64,000 nt of DNA from Luteolibacter arcticus (GTDB lineage: Bacteria > Verrucomicrobiota > Verrucomicrobiia > Verrucomicrobiales > Akkermansiaceae): positions 1 to 64,000 of the forward strand of contig NZ_JAPDDT010000006.1 in assembly GCF_025950235.1 (NCBI RefSeq). Direction: 5' to 3'. The position numbers and the translations under genes were made by a program. Of the stretch, positions 7,923 through 18,172 are shown in pieces (the first letter of the stretch is position 1; each line of letters starts with the position of its first letter). A model generated the notes under the pieces. The model did not search any database and had not been told where the DNA came from. It worked only from the letters and a program-made list of their open reading frames with translations.

Positions 7923-9572
7923 GTGTTCTCCAACGAAGACTACTTGGCCGACCTGCTAGTGGAAGCTGGCGTGGTCGATCCCGACGTGCTTGATCAGGCC
8001 CGCCGCAAGGGCGGCTCCGTGATCGAGCGGCTGCTCAGCGATACCGATCTCTCGGAAAACACGGTTTGCGCCGTGCTGGCCCAGAACGCGGGAATCGAGG
8101 CCATCGATCTCGGCCAGATGACCCTCACCCCTGAGGTGTTGGGGTCCATCCCGGACGAAATCGCCCGCCGCTACAAGGCCGTCCCGGTGTCGGACGACGG
8201 CGTTTTCCTGACCGTGGCAGTCGGCGATCCCTTCGACTTCGAGACGATGGACAGCATGCCCCACGTGCTCGGGCGGGAAATCAGCTTCGTCTGCGCGCCG
8301 GTCAATGCGATCGATACGCTCCTCAAGCAGTTCTACGGCGCGTCCAGCTCCGGCGCCATGAACGTCTCCGGCGGCCACGACGTGGAGGTGTCGGATGGCG
8401 ATGCCCCGATCATCCGCCTCGTCCAGAACATGCTGGTGGACGCGATGAAAATGCGCGCGTCGGACATTCACATCGAGCCGCTCGAAACCTCCGTCCGCAT
8501 CCGCTACCGCGTCGACGGCAAGCTGATCGAGGTGGACAACCACCCGAAGAAGCTGCTGCCAGCCATCATCGCCCGCCTCAAGGTGATGAGCGGCACGATG
8601 TCGATCGCCGAGAAGCGCCTGCCGCAAGACGGTCGTGTCCAGGTGAAGACGGCGGAAAAGGAGATCGACCTCCGTGTTTCCTCCGTCCCCTCGAACCACG
8701 GCGAGTCGATCGTCATGCGTATTCTCGACAAGTCCGCGCTCGTGCTCGGCTTGCCGGAACTCGGCTTCTTCTCCGACGACCAGGCGCTTTTCGAGAACCT
8801 CATCGGCCTGCCGGACGGCATCATCCTCGTCACCGGCCCCACCGGTTCCGGTAAGACCACGACGCTCTACGCCTGCTTGAACGTGATCAACAAGCCGGAC
8901 AAGAAGATCATCACCGTGGAAGACCCGGTGGAATACGAGCTTCCCGGCATCAACCAGGTGATGGTGAAGACGGACATTGGCATGACCTTCGCCGCCGCGC
9001 TGCGCGCGATGCTCCGCCAAGCTCCGAACATCATCATGATCGGGGAAATTCGTGACGCGGAAACGGCAAACATCGCCATCAACGCGGCGCTCACCGGTCA
9101 CTTGGTGCTTTCCACGCTGCACACGAACGATGCGCCCTCGGCCGTCGCCCGTCTCGCGGACATCGGCATCAAGCGCTTCCTCATCGCCTCGGCCGTGCGG
9201 GCGGTGCTGGCCCAGCGTCTGGTCCGCAAGCTGTGCCCGGTCTGCAAGGCCCCGCACGCGCTGACCGACAAGGAAGCCCGCTCGTTGCGCTTCGACCCGA
9301 GCCGCGGAGACATTTCGCAGGTCATGGGACCGGTTGGCTGCGACAAGTGCCGCCGCAACGGCTTTCGCGGTCGTATCGGCATCTTCGAGACCTTCCAGAT
9401 CGATGATGAGGTGCGGCACATGATCAATGAGAACCTGACTTCCAGCCAGCTCCGCCGCCGCGCCCGCGAACTCGGCATGCGCACGCTCCGCGACGACGGG
9501 ATCCGCAAGGTGCTCGCCGGCCTGACTTCCCCCGATGAGGTCATCCACGTGACCATGTCGGACCTCGAATGA
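7923..9572 (+). CDS. GspE/PilB-type secretion ATPase, first copy
   Basis: 549 aa from a GTG at 7923, with AAAAGG about 10 nt upstream; an in-frame TTG at 7845 is a less likely start. The N-terminal MshEN-type domain (about 1-130) is followed by the ATPase core: Walker A GPTGSGKTTT (about 305), Asp box EDPVEYELPG, Walker B-type IIMIGEIRDAET, and His box HLVLSTLHTNDAPSA. A tetracysteine metal site (CPVC...CDKC) follows. Family role: the cytoplasmic hexamer that powers pseudopilus or pilus assembly. It starts a cluster with a second GspE, GspF and GspG. It is not PilT-like in length or C-terminus. Confidence 0.92.
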   Translation: MFSNEDYLADLLVEAGVVDPDVLDQARRKGGSVIERLLSDTDLSENTVCAVLAQNAGIEAIDLGQMTLTPEVLGSIPDEIARRYKAVPVSDDGVFLTVAVGDPFDFETMDSMPHVLGREISFVCAPVNAIDTLLKQFYGASSSGAMNVSGGHDVEVSDGDAPIIRLVQNMLVDAMKMRASDIHIEPLETSVRIRYRVDGKLIEVDNHPKKLLPAIIARLKVMSGTMSIAEKRLPQDGRVQVKTAEKEIDLRVSSVPSNHGESIVMRILDKSALVLGLPELGFFSDDQALFENLIGLPDGIILVTGPTGSGKTTTLYACLNVINKPDKKIITVEDPVEYELPGINQVMVKTDIGMTFAAALRAMLRQAPNIIMIGEIRDAETANIAINAALTGHLVLSTLHTNDAPSAVARLADIGIKRFLIASAVRAVLAQRLVRKLCPVCKAPHALTDKEARSLRFDPSRGDISQVMGPVGCDKCRRNGFRGRIGIFETFQIDDEVRHMINENLTSSQLRRRARELGMRTLRDDGIRKVLAGLTSPDEVIHVTMSDLE

Positions 9573-9623
9573 TCCGAGGATCCGCTCTAAATCCCAGATT
9601 TCCAATTTCTTAAAACCCGATCC

Positions 9624-11297
<1,674 letters not shown>

Positions 11298-11380
11298 CGC
11301 CCATTTTTCAGCCTGAAATTTGAGTCGCCAGCTTTCGCGCGCCTGCTCACAATCACTCCACTCGATTTAAAAACAACCCC

Positions 11381-12676
11381 ATGCCTCAGTTCCAATTCAC
11401 CGCCGCCGATGCCAAGGGCGAGCAGATGTCCGGCACGATCGAATCCACCAGCGAAGCAGATGCCATCCAGCAGCTCCGCTCGCAAGGGTACTACCCCTTG
11501 CAAGTGGTTGAGGCCGGCAAGGGCAAGCTCGCCGCGAAGAAAGGTGCCAAGAAGGGCGCCAAGGCCGCTGCCGGCAAGAAGAAGGACAAGTCGTCCGTCG
11601 GCGGGCGCGTCAAGCCGAAGATCCTGATGATCTTCACCCGTCAGCTTGCCACGCTGATCGATTCCGGCCTGCCGCTGCTGCGCGGTCTGACCGTGCTGGC
11701 CAAGCAGGAACCAAATCCCGTGCTCCGCGGCACCATCGGCGCTCTGGCGGATTCGGTGCAGTCCGGCTCCACCTTCTCGGAGTCGCTGGCCCAGCACCCG
11801 CGGATCTTCAACAAGCTGTACGTGAACATGGTCAAGGCCGGCGAACTGGGCGGTGTGCTCGAGGTCGTCCTCGTCCGTCTCGCCGAGTACCAGGAAAAGG
11901 CCCACAAGCTGAAGAACAAGATCGTCTCGGCGATGGTCTACCCGGTGATCGTCATGTTCATCGCGGTCGCCATCCTGGTCTTCCTGATGCTGTTCATCGT
12001 GCCGAAGTTCGAGACGATGTTCGCGGAACTGGGCAAGGACGCCGAGCTGCCGATGATTTCGCAGATCGTCTTCGGCACCTCGAAGTTCTTCCTGAATGCC
12101 AGCGTCGGGCCGATCCCGAACGTGGTCTGGGTGTTCGCGTTCATCGGCCTGCTCGCCTTTATTGGCAACGCGTGGGGCAAGACCAAGAAAGGTCGCCGCA
12201 CGATCGACTCCATGAAGCTAAAGCTACCCATCTTCGGTGACATCCAGCGCAAGTCGGCGATCGCCCGTTTCTCCCGCACCCTTGGCACGCTCGTCACTTC
12301 GGGTGTCCCCATCCTCCAAGCCCTCAATATCACCCGCGACACCGCCGGTAACGTGGTGGTCTCCGATGCGATCGAGAAGGTCCACGAGGCGGTCAAGGAA
12401 GGGGAGTCGATCGTCACACCGCTGCAGGCTACCGGCGGCGTCTTCCCGAACATGGTCATTTCCATGGTGGACGTCGGTGAAGAAACCGGTCAGCTCCCGG
12501 AAATGCTTCTCAAGGTGGCCGACGTCTATGACGACGAAGTGGACAATGCCGTGACCGCGCTTACCTCTATCCTTGAGCCGATCATGATCGTCGTCCTCGC
12601 CCTCGTCGTGGGTGCGGTGGTGTTCGCGCTGTTCCTGCCACTGATCAAGATCATCTCCGAAATGGGCAACATGTGA
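11381..12676 (+). CDS. GspF/PilC-type inner-membrane platform protein
   Basis: 431 aa. It begins MPQFQFTAADAKGE, the usual GspF opening, then has a Lys/Ala-rich linker (AKKGAKKGAKAAAGKKKDK, about 48-70). Two repeated cytoplasmic helical domains follow (about 80-190 and 290-380), with membrane segments around 190-225, 245-265 and the C-terminus. The signatures FTRQLATLIDSGLPLLRGL and the repeated FSRTLGTLVTSGVPILQAL are characteristic. Role: anchors the ATPase and the pseudopilus base in the inner membrane. Confidence 0.93.
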   Translation: MPQFQFTAADAKGEQMSGTIESTSEADAIQQLRSQGYYPLQVVEAGKGKLAAKKGAKKGAKAAAGKKKDKSSVGGRVKPKILMIFTRQLATLIDSGLPLLRGLTVLAKQEPNPVLRGTIGALADSVQSGSTFSESLAQHPRIFNKLYVNMVKAGELGGVLEVVLVRLAEYQEKAHKLKNKIVSAMVYPVIVMFIAVAILVFLMLFIVPKFETMFAELGKDAELPMISQIVFGTSKFFLNASVGPIPNVVWVFAFIGLLAFIGNAWGKTKKGRRTIDSMKLKLPIFGDIQRKSAIARFSRTLGTLVTSGVPILQALNITRDTAGNVVVSDAIEKVHEAVKEGESIVTPLQATGGVFPNMVISMVDVGEETGQLPEMLLKVADVYDDEVDNAVTALTSILEPIMIVVLALVVGAVVFALFLPLIKIISEMGNM

Positions 12677-12730
12677 GCGGATGCCGGGCGGACCCCGTTG
12701 TCCGCCCGCTTCGCCAACCACCCAACACCC

Positions 12731-13264
12731 ATGAAAATCCAAGGTATCCGCCGCCGCCACGCGGGCTTCAGCTTGATGGAGCTCGTCGTGGTCGTCGCCA
12801 TCATCGCCGTGCTCGCCGCGCTCACGCTCGGTGCCTTCAACTTCATCAACCAGAAGAGCGCGCGCACCAAGGCCAAGGTCCAGGTGAGCCTGCTCGCGAA
12901 CGCGATTCAAGACTACCACGCCGACAACCGCTCCTATCCGGTCAGCACGGATGCGAACGGCGAGCGCGGTGACGAGGTGCTCTACAAGGCCCTCTATTGG
13001 GAAGGCTACGAAGGCCGCGATAGCGGCGGAAAGATCTACCTCGGCGAACTGGATCCGCTGAACAACACCAAGGCCGGACAGGGATGGATTCTGGGCAAGG
13101 ATGCCCAGGCCCGCATCATCGATCCGTGGGCGAATCCCTACCGCTACCGCACCGGCGATCAGGCGGTGAATGTTGACTTCGACCTGTGGTCGATGGGACC
13201 CGATGGCAAGACCAACCCGGATGCCAAGCACAAGGATAGCCTCGACGATATCAAGAGCTGGTAA
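12731..13264 (+). CDS. gspG: GspG-like major pseudopilin
   Basis: 177 aa from the ATG at 12731. A short basic leader (MKIQGIRRRHAG) precedes the class-III cleavage site G/FSLMELVVV with Glu at +5. The hydrophobic helix VVAIIAVLAALTLGAF and a C-terminal domain typical of GspG (YPV...DPWANPYRYR) follow. It needs a prepilin peptidase, which is not in the window. Role: main subunit of the T2SS pseudopilus, or a pilin of a related machine. It ends the four-gene secretion cluster. Confidence 0.9.
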   Translation: MKIQGIRRRHAGFSLMELVVVVAIIAVLAALTLGAFNFINQKSARTKAKVQVSLLANAIQDYHADNRSYPVSTDANGERGDEVLYKALYWEGYEGRDSGGKIYLGELDPLNNTKAGQGWILGKDAQARIIDPWANPYRYRTGDQAVNVDFDLWSMGPDGKTNPDAKHKDSLDDIKSW

Positions 13265-13280
13265 TCCTGTTTCTCTTCGA

Positions 13281-13324
13281 AGGGCGTTCGAGTGGTGCTG
13301 CATGGCCCGCCGGGCGCCCTTTTT
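13281..13324 (+). terminator. Possible terminator after the gspG cluster
   Basis: AGGGCG (13281-13286) can pair with CGCCCT (13315-13320), which runs into a T-run (13320-13324). The intervening GC-rich stretch can form an extra hairpin. The position 17 nt past the gspG stop fits a rho-independent terminator, but the long loop makes it moderate at best. Confidence 0.4.
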
Positions 13325-13394
13325 CGTGTCTTCTTGCCTCGCCGGGGCTTTGCGCTCGACGCCGCTCCACCGTGCGCTCTTCTTGGCGCAGACC

Positions 13395-14099
13395 ATGAGC
13401 GAAGAGTTCCAAGAGCCGCCTGCGGCCGAAGAAGTGCCGGCCACCAAGACTGCCCGCAAACGGCCGGCCGTCCGCAAGTCTGCGAAACCGAAGCCGGCAA
13501 GCGCCGCCGAGTCCGCGGCTGATGCTCCCACCGAAGCGCCTGCACCTGCTCCCGTGCGTGAGTCGGAACCGGTTGCCCGCACCGAGCGCAGCGAACGCAG
13601 CGAGCGCGCGGAGCGCGACGACGAGGTCCCTCAACGCGAGTCGGCCCAAGACGTGATTCCTTTCGTGGTGGAAACCGCCGGTGGCGAGCCTCCGGGCAAT
13701 CCCAAGAAGCGCCGCCGCCGCAAGAAGAAGAAGCATGGTGAGGGGCAGGGCCAAGGCGAAGCGCCGCAGCAGCGTGAAGGATCATCCCAGAGGGAAGGAT
13801 CGTATCAGCGCGAGGCGCCGCAGCAACGTCCCCAGCACCAGCACCCTCATGCCGTGCCGGCACTCGCCGAAGCACCATCCGCTCCGCCGGAAACGGCTCA
13901 TGCGCCCGCAATGAGCGCCGCGCCGCGTCCCAAGCTCGATCCCGAAGAGGTGGTCAAGAGGGCGTGGAAGATTTTCCAATCCGAAGTCGGCGAAGAGGGC
14001 CTCGCCCTGATCGACGATCACGACGCCCGCGAAATCTCGCGTCGCAGCTTCCGTCTCGCGGAAATCTTCCTGGAAGAAGCCGCGCGCCGCAGCCGCTGA
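13395..14099 (+). CDS. Disordered, highly charged protein with small conserved-looking C-terminal helix domain
   Basis: 234 aa from the ATG at 13395. Residues 1-165 are low-complexity: Pro/Ala/Glu-rich, SERSERAERDD repeats, then the basic block KKRRRRKKKKHG, then Gln/Arg/Glu repeats such as 'QREGSSQREGSYQRE'. The last 60 residues are ordinary: EEVVKRAWKIFQSEVGEEG...SRRSFRLAEIFLEEA, probably three helices. The basic tail suggests nucleic-acid or ribosome binding, as in other Lys/Arg-rich disordered proteins, but no family is recognised. It is probably transcribed separately from gspG. Confidence 0.6.
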   Translation: MSEEFQEPPAAEEVPATKTARKRPAVRKSAKPKPASAAESAADAPTEAPAPAPVRESEPVARTERSERSERAERDDEVPQRESAQDVIPFVVETAGGEPPGNPKKRRRRKKKKHGEGQGQGEAPQQREGSSQREGSYQREAPQQRPQHQHPHAVPALAEAPSAPPETAHAPAMSAAPRPKLDPEEVVKRAWKIFQSEVGEEGLALIDDHDAREISRRSFRLAEIFLEEAARRSR

Positions 14100-14106
14100 A
14101 GAAGCG

Positions 14107-14190
14107 ATGGTAGATTGAGGATCGTAGGTGGTAGATGATGACTCTCTGCCGTTCATCTGCCATCCGCCATCTGCGATTTACCCTCCGCGG
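14107..14190. repeat. Quasi-repetitive GGTAGAT / ATCTGCC hairpin element
   Basis: The left part (about 14107-14141) consists of variants of GGTAGAT / GGATCGTAGGT. The right part (about 14148-14180) consists of variants of the complementary ATCTGCCATCCGCC words. They can pair imperfectly. The element lies between convergent genes and may serve as a bidirectional 3' structure. It shares the word-plus-inverted-partner design of the elements at 115-358, 3275-3365 and 19206-19326. Confidence 0.55.
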
Positions 14191-14194
14191 GCAC

Positions 14195-14581
14195 TCAGCC
14201 GGCCAGCTCCGCCAATTCCGCTTCCAGCCGCCGGGCGAGTTCTTCTTTCCCGGTGGCTTTTGCCAGGGTGATGCGCTGCTGCATCACCTCCGGCCGGTGG
14301 CGTTCCTCGTCGCTCATGGACTCGAGGATCTCGATCGCCGACTCATGGTCACCGATGGCGACAGCGCCCTCCAAGAGATCCGAAGCGGGTGGGGGAGCGG
14401 CGTCGAGCGGCTTGTTGCGGTAGATGGCCCAGCGGGCATGACCGGGGAGGTCCTTCGGGCCGTTTTTCACCTGCTCAAGGTAAACCAACTCGTCGCCCTC
14501 GTGTTTCCGTCGCCAATGGTTCAGCCACACCACGACGATGAAACCGAGGATGAAGCAGAGCACGGTGAGCGGCACCTGCAT
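14195..14581 (-). CDS. Small single-pass membrane protein, paralog of the upstream gene
   Basis: 128 aa from the ATG at 14581 (an in-frame TTG at 14590 overlaps the upstream stop). One membrane helix (VPLTVLCFILGFIVVVWL) is followed by NHWRRKHEGDELVYLEQVK, a motif shared with the protein encoded just upstream. A helical C-terminal region of about 60 residues rich in Glu/Arg/Leu comes next. The family is unknown. The two genes are almost contiguous and probably arose by duplication. Confidence 0.65.
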   Translation of the reverse strand: MQVPLTVLCFILGFIVVVWLNHWRRKHEGDELVYLEQVKNGPKDLPGHARWAIYRNKPLDAAPPPASDLLEGAVAIGDHESAIEILESMSDEERHRPEVMQQRITLAKATGKEELARRLEAELAELAG

Positions 14582-14586
14582 GGGGA

Positions 14587-14907
14587 TCAAGGGGGTTGTG
14601 GAGGTTCCAGCGGCGCTTGTTTTGGGTGGTCCTGGCTACCGTCCTTCACCTCGTCGAGGTAGACGAGTTCATCGCCTTCGCGCTGGTGCCGCCAGTGGTT
14701 GATCAGGATCACGAGGATGAAGCCGACGATGGCCAAGGTGCCTTCCAGCAGGAAGGGCGTGGTCACGATTCCCGCGACCCTTGCAAAAAACTCCCCGGCC
14801 ACTCCCGGCAGGCCGGTGGCCATCACCAGCAGCAGGAACAGGGCTGCTAAGCCGCCGATGATCCCAATCGCGGTTGCCACCTGGCGCTTTCTCTCGTCGC
14901 GTGCCAT
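14587..14907 (-). CDS. Small two-helix membrane protein, paralog of the downstream gene
   Basis: 106 aa from the ATG at 14907. A basic N-terminus (MARDERKRQ) is followed by two hydrophobic helices (ATAIGIIGGLAALFLLLVM and GTLAIVGFILVILI) and NHWRHQREGDELVYLDEVK. That motif repeats in the downstream gene. No family is recognised. The first helix pair is extra relative to the paralog, and the paralog has a C-terminal helical domain this one lacks. Confidence 0.65.
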   Translation of the reverse strand: MARDERKRQVATAIGIIGGLAALFLLLVMATGLPGVAGEFFARVAGIVTTPFLLEGTLAIVGFILVILINHWRHQREGDELVYLDEVKDGSQDHPKQAPLEPPQPP

Positions 14908-15010
14908 TCGTGGGGGGAACAAAACACGCCAACGGGGCGGATGCGAACCGGAAAAAGTTTTTAATCAATCTTGATATTTTCTAAAAACTTCGCTTCTCTT
15001 CCGGCGGCCC

Positions 15011-15208
15011 ATGCTTGTCGACCGTCTCAGAAACCTCGGAATCGCAATGATCTGCACCGCCCTTTCGCTGGCGGCGTGGAAGCTGCGGACTCGCGGGGAA
15101 GAGGCGGTTTCGGCGTCCAGCGTGCCAGTGGGCGAGCTGACGATACCCGTGGAGATCGTCGAGGCCGGGCAGGCCCCGCAGCATCGGGAGATCCGCGTGG
15201 CGCGCTAG
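15011..15208 (+). CDS. Small hypothetical protein with N-terminal hydrophobic segment
   Basis: 65 aa. The N-terminal helix GIAMICTALSLAAWKL could be a signal or anchor. The remainder (TRGEEAVSASSVPVGELTIPVEIVE) is polar. An AT-rich stretch (14950-14990) upstream may hold a promoter, but I find no clear -35/-10 pair. It is transcribed divergently from the small membrane protein gene at 14587-14907. The small size keeps confidence modest. Confidence 0.4.
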   Translation: MLVDRLRNLGIAMICTALSLAAWKLRTRGEEAVSASSVPVGELTIPVEIVEAGQAPQHREIRVAR

Positions 15209-15315
15209 GGAATGCAGGCGCGGTGGTGACACCGCGGATGCCGCCGGTGAAGCGGACCACACCCATGCTTCCCGCGTTCTCACCAGCATGATGCAAAACC
15301 CATGTCCCGGCTCTG

Positions 15316-15611
15316 GCGATCCCGGAGGGATCAAAGCGAGTAGCCGGTGCTCGCAGCCGCTTAGCGGCGGAGACCACCGTATTCATGGAGCGCAATAGGA
15401 ATCCCGGAAGGGATTCCAGCCGGGGGGGAAGCACACCGGGGCGGATGACATCCCCGTCAGGTCCGTACGAGGACAGGGATGGCGGCCGCATCCATCGTTC
15501 ATGCCCGGCTTGAATCCCATCCGGGGTTCCCTTCATCCCGCCTTTTATCCTGGGGTGTCGCTCATGCCTCGCTCAACCCCCGGCTACTCGCTGGGATCCC
15601 TCCGGGATCGC
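15316..15611. mobile_element. 296-bp inverted-repeat element (MITE- or REP-like)
   Basis: Ends at 15316-15347 and 15580-15611 are inverted copies matching at 30 of 32 positions, each containing GCGATCCCGGAGGGATC. A second nested pair (about 15401-15427 and about 15507-15533, GGAATCCCGGAAGGGATTCC-type) also matches at about 23 of 27. The central 15440-15500 region folds again. It encodes no protein of note and sits in the 500-bp gap before cysS. Non-autonomous transposition by an enzyme encoded elsewhere, or a structured RNA, are both possible. Confidence 0.8.
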
Positions 15612-15705
15612 TTGGACCGGAAAGCGTCACGAACGCCCCTGCGGTCGCCGGTTCGCTGGTGATCGCGGTTGAATTCGCATTGGGCACCCGCTAGACCCCG
15701 TGGCG

Positions 15706-17094
15706 ATGCGGCTTTACGACACGCTGGCCCGCGAGCTCAAGGAGCTCAGCCCCCTCGACGGCACGACCTACCGGTTCTACTGCTGCGGTCCCACCGTGTA
15801 TGGCCCGGCGCACATCGGGAACTTCCGCACCTTCGTGCTGCAGGATGTCTTCCGGCGCACCTTGGAAACCGGTGGAATGCGGACCTTCCACGTCCGCAAC
15901 ATCACCGATGTGGATGACAAGACGATCCGCGACTCGCAGGCCGCCGGCAAGACGCTGAAGGAGTTCACCGACCACTGGACGGAGAAGTTCCATATCGATT
16001 GCGAGGCGCTGGGAATGCTGCCGCCCCACGTCGAGCCGGGCGCGGTCGAGCACATCGACCAGCAGGTGGCGATGATCGCGACCTTGGTGGAGAAGGGGAA
16101 TGCCTATGCTTCCGAGGATGGCTCGGTGTATTTCAACATCGCTTCCTACCCGGAATACGGGCGTCTCTCACGTCTCGACACGCGCGAGCTGGAACTCGGC
16201 AAGACTCAGAATGAGCGGGCGAACTCCGACGAGTACGAGAAAGATAGTATTTCCGACTTCGTGCTATGGAAGGGCCGCAAGCCCGAGGATGGCGACAACT
16301 TCTGGCCCTCTCCCTGGGGCGAGGGAAGGCCGGGCTGGCACCTCGAGTGCTCGGCGATGATCCAAGAGTATCTCGGTGCCGACTTCGACCTGCACGGGGG
16401 CGGGGAGGACCTGATGTTCCCGCACCACGAGAACGAGATCGCGCAAAGCAAGTGCGCCTGCGGCGGGCACTTCGCCGCCCATTGGTTTCACTCGACCCAC
16501 CTGCTGGTGGACGGTGGGAAGATGGCCAAGTCGAAGGGGAATTTCTATACGCTCGATGACCTCAAAGCGAAGGGCTTCACCGCGATGGAGGTGCGCTATG
16601 TGATGATCGGCGGGCACTACCGCAAGCAGCTCAATTTCACGCTCGATTCGCTCCACGCCGCCCGCGAGGCGATGGCGAAGCTGGCGAAAGGCGCCCGCAG
16701 CCTGGCCGCGAAAGCCCCGGCGGAAGCGCGCTTCGACTCGGTCGACTTCGGCCCGTTCCAAGCCGCATGGGATTCGCTCAATGACGACCTCAACACGCCG
16801 GGCTGTCTCGGTGGTCTTTTCACCGGCCTCCGGGAATCGGTGAAGCTGGAGGGCGAGGACGCCGCGAAAGCACTGGCAGCCTTCAACCGCGTGCTGCGGG
16901 CCATCGGCCTGACGCTGCCGGAGGACGAACCCGAGGTCGACATTCCCGCCGACATCCGCGCCCTCGCCGAGGAGCGATGGGCGGCGCGCACGGCCAAGGA
17001 CTGGGCCAAGGCGGACGAGATGCGCGGCCAGCTCGTCGAGAAAGGATGGAACATGAAGGATGGCAAGGAAGGCTACGAGCTGACGCCCGTATAG
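15706..17094 (+). CDS. cysS: Cysteinyl-tRNA synthetase
   Basis: 462 aa from the ATG at 15706 (GTG at 15700 also in frame). Class-I synthetase motifs are complete: CCGPTVYGPAHIGN with the HIGN variant at about 36-39, GWHLECSAM and HHENEIAQS for zinc and cysteine recognition, and KMAKSKGN (about 273) as the KMSKS loop. The C-terminal anticodon-binding DALR region ends in a short 'EKGWNMKDGKEGYELTP' tail. Function: charges tRNA-Cys. It is close to the usual family length (about 460). The DUF1287 gene follows after 7 nt and is probably co-transcribed. Confidence 0.97.
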   Translation: MRLYDTLARELKELSPLDGTTYRFYCCGPTVYGPAHIGNFRTFVLQDVFRRTLETGGMRTFHVRNITDVDDKTIRDSQAAGKTLKEFTDHWTEKFHIDCEALGMLPPHVEPGAVEHIDQQVAMIATLVEKGNAYASEDGSVYFNIASYPEYGRLSRLDTRELELGKTQNERANSDEYEKDSISDFVLWKGRKPEDGDNFWPSPWGEGRPGWHLECSAMIQEYLGADFDLHGGGEDLMFPHHENEIAQSKCACGGHFAAHWFHSTHLLVDGGKMAKSKGNFYTLDDLKAKGFTAMEVRYVMIGGHYRKQLNFTLDSLHAAREAMAKLAKGARSLAAKAPAEARFDSVDFGPFQAAWDSLNDDLNTPGCLGGLFTGLRESVKLEGEDAAKALAAFNRVLRAIGLTLPEDEPEVDIPADIRALAEERWAARTAKDWAKADEMRGQLVEKGWNMKDGKEGYELTPV

Positions 17095-17101
17095 AGACGT
17101 C

Positions 17102-17668
17102 ATGCGAGCGTTGCTTTGCTTTCTCCTGATGCTGCTCCCGCTGTCCGCGCAGGACACCGGCGCGAAGATCGTCACCGCGGCCCGCAAGCAGGTGGGCGTG
17201 ACGCTTTCCTATGACCCGGCCTATGTCTCGCTGGCCTACCCGGGCGGGGACGTGCCGCGCGAAAAGGGCGTCTGCACCGACGTGGTGATCCGCGCCCTGC
17301 GCGACGGGCTTTCGCAGGATCTCCAGAAGCTGGTCCACGAGGACATGAAGGCGAACTTCTCCGCCTATCCCAAGAACTGGGGACTGAGCCGCACCGACAA
17401 GAACATCGACCACCGCCGCGTGCCGAACTTGCAGGCCTACTTCAAGCGCTGCGGCTACAAGGTGGCCGACACCAAGGACGCGACCAAGTTCCTGCCCGGG
17501 GATCTGGTCACCTGCACGGTGCCGCCGAATCTGCCGCACGTGATGATCGTGAGCGACAAAAAGACGACCGAGGGCGTGCCGCTGGTCATTCACAACATCG
17601 GCGGCGGCGCGCGGGAGGAAGACGTGCTCTTCACCTACCCGCTGACCGGGCACTACCGGTGGAAGTAG
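17102..17668 (+). CDS. DUF1287 family secreted protein (YiiX/NlpC-like fold candidate)
   Basis: 188 aa. Signal peptide MRALLCFLLMLLPLSAQ, then the DUF1287 pattern: VTLSYDPAYVSLAYPGGDVP, GVCTDVVIRALR, HEDMKANFSAYPKNWGL, NIDHRRVPNL, and a late 'HVMIVSD' with a His. The Cys of GVCTDV plus later His and Asp fit a cysteine-peptidase-like active site, but biochemical function of this family is unproven. It is exported to the periplasm. It starts 7 nt after the cysS stop. Confidence 0.82.
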   Translation: MRALLCFLLMLLPLSAQDTGAKIVTAARKQVGVTLSYDPAYVSLAYPGGDVPREKGVCTDVVIRALRDGLSQDLQKLVHEDMKANFSAYPKNWGLSRTDKNIDHRRVPNLQAYFKRCGYKVADTKDATKFLPGDLVTCTVPPNLPHVMIVSDKKTTEGVPLVIHNIGGGAREEDVLFTYPLTGHYRWK

Positions 17669-17736
17669 CGGCCGGCGGGTGACCGGCGGCAAACCACCTC
17701 TTGAAATCGCCGGAGGCCGGTGGTAAATCCCTGTTC

Positions 17737-18060
17737 ATGAACGGTTACCTACCCCATGCGGTCGTCAAGGCGGTGGTCTTCTGGGTGCTGACCGCCTGCA
17801 TCGTCGCTTCCACCTTGGCGGGGATCCTTCTTGCATGGGGAACGATCGGCGAGGAGCTGGCCCGGCGGTGCTTCTGGACCGCCTTCATCCTGTCCTTTGG
17901 CTCGATGATCTTCCTCCTCACGAACTACATTTTCGGCAATCTTGAGCAGGGTCTCTTCGGCGACCGCAACCACACGCCATCCGCGGATCCGGCGTTTGCG
18001 GAACGCCTGCGCAAGGCGAAGGAGTTTCGGGCCGGAGGGACGGATTCCAAGATCGTCTGA
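17737..18060 (+). CDS. Small two-helix membrane protein
   Basis: 107 aa from the ATG at 17737. Two hydrophobic helices (VVKAVVFWVLTACIVASTLAGILLAW and CFWTAFILSFGSMIFLLTNYIF) are followed by a polar 40-residue tail ending GGTDSKIV. No family recognised. It follows the DUF1287 gene on the same strand after 68 bp. Confidence 0.6.
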   Translation: MNGYLPHAVVKAVVFWVLTACIVASTLAGILLAWGTIGEELARRCFWTAFILSFGSMIFLLTNYIFGNLEQGLFGDRNHTPSADPAFAERLRKAKEFRAGGTDSKIV

Positions 18061-18172
18061 GCCGGGTGGGGGCTCATGGGTTGGTGGTCACGCACCGATG
18101 GCGTGGCATTTTCCTTCAAGGACGCGCGCCGGTGAATTGCCTTGGCGAGAGGAACTTGCGTAGGATCGACCC

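Noticed and set aside
14895..15010. AT-rich stretch as a promoter pair for the divergent small genes
   Set aside because: A TTGATA is present at 14971 but no -10 partner at the right distance, so only AT-richness can be stated.
15612..15705. tRNA-like GGTTCG and stem pieces before cysS
   Set aside because: No acceptor stem, anticodon arm or complete T-arm can be built.
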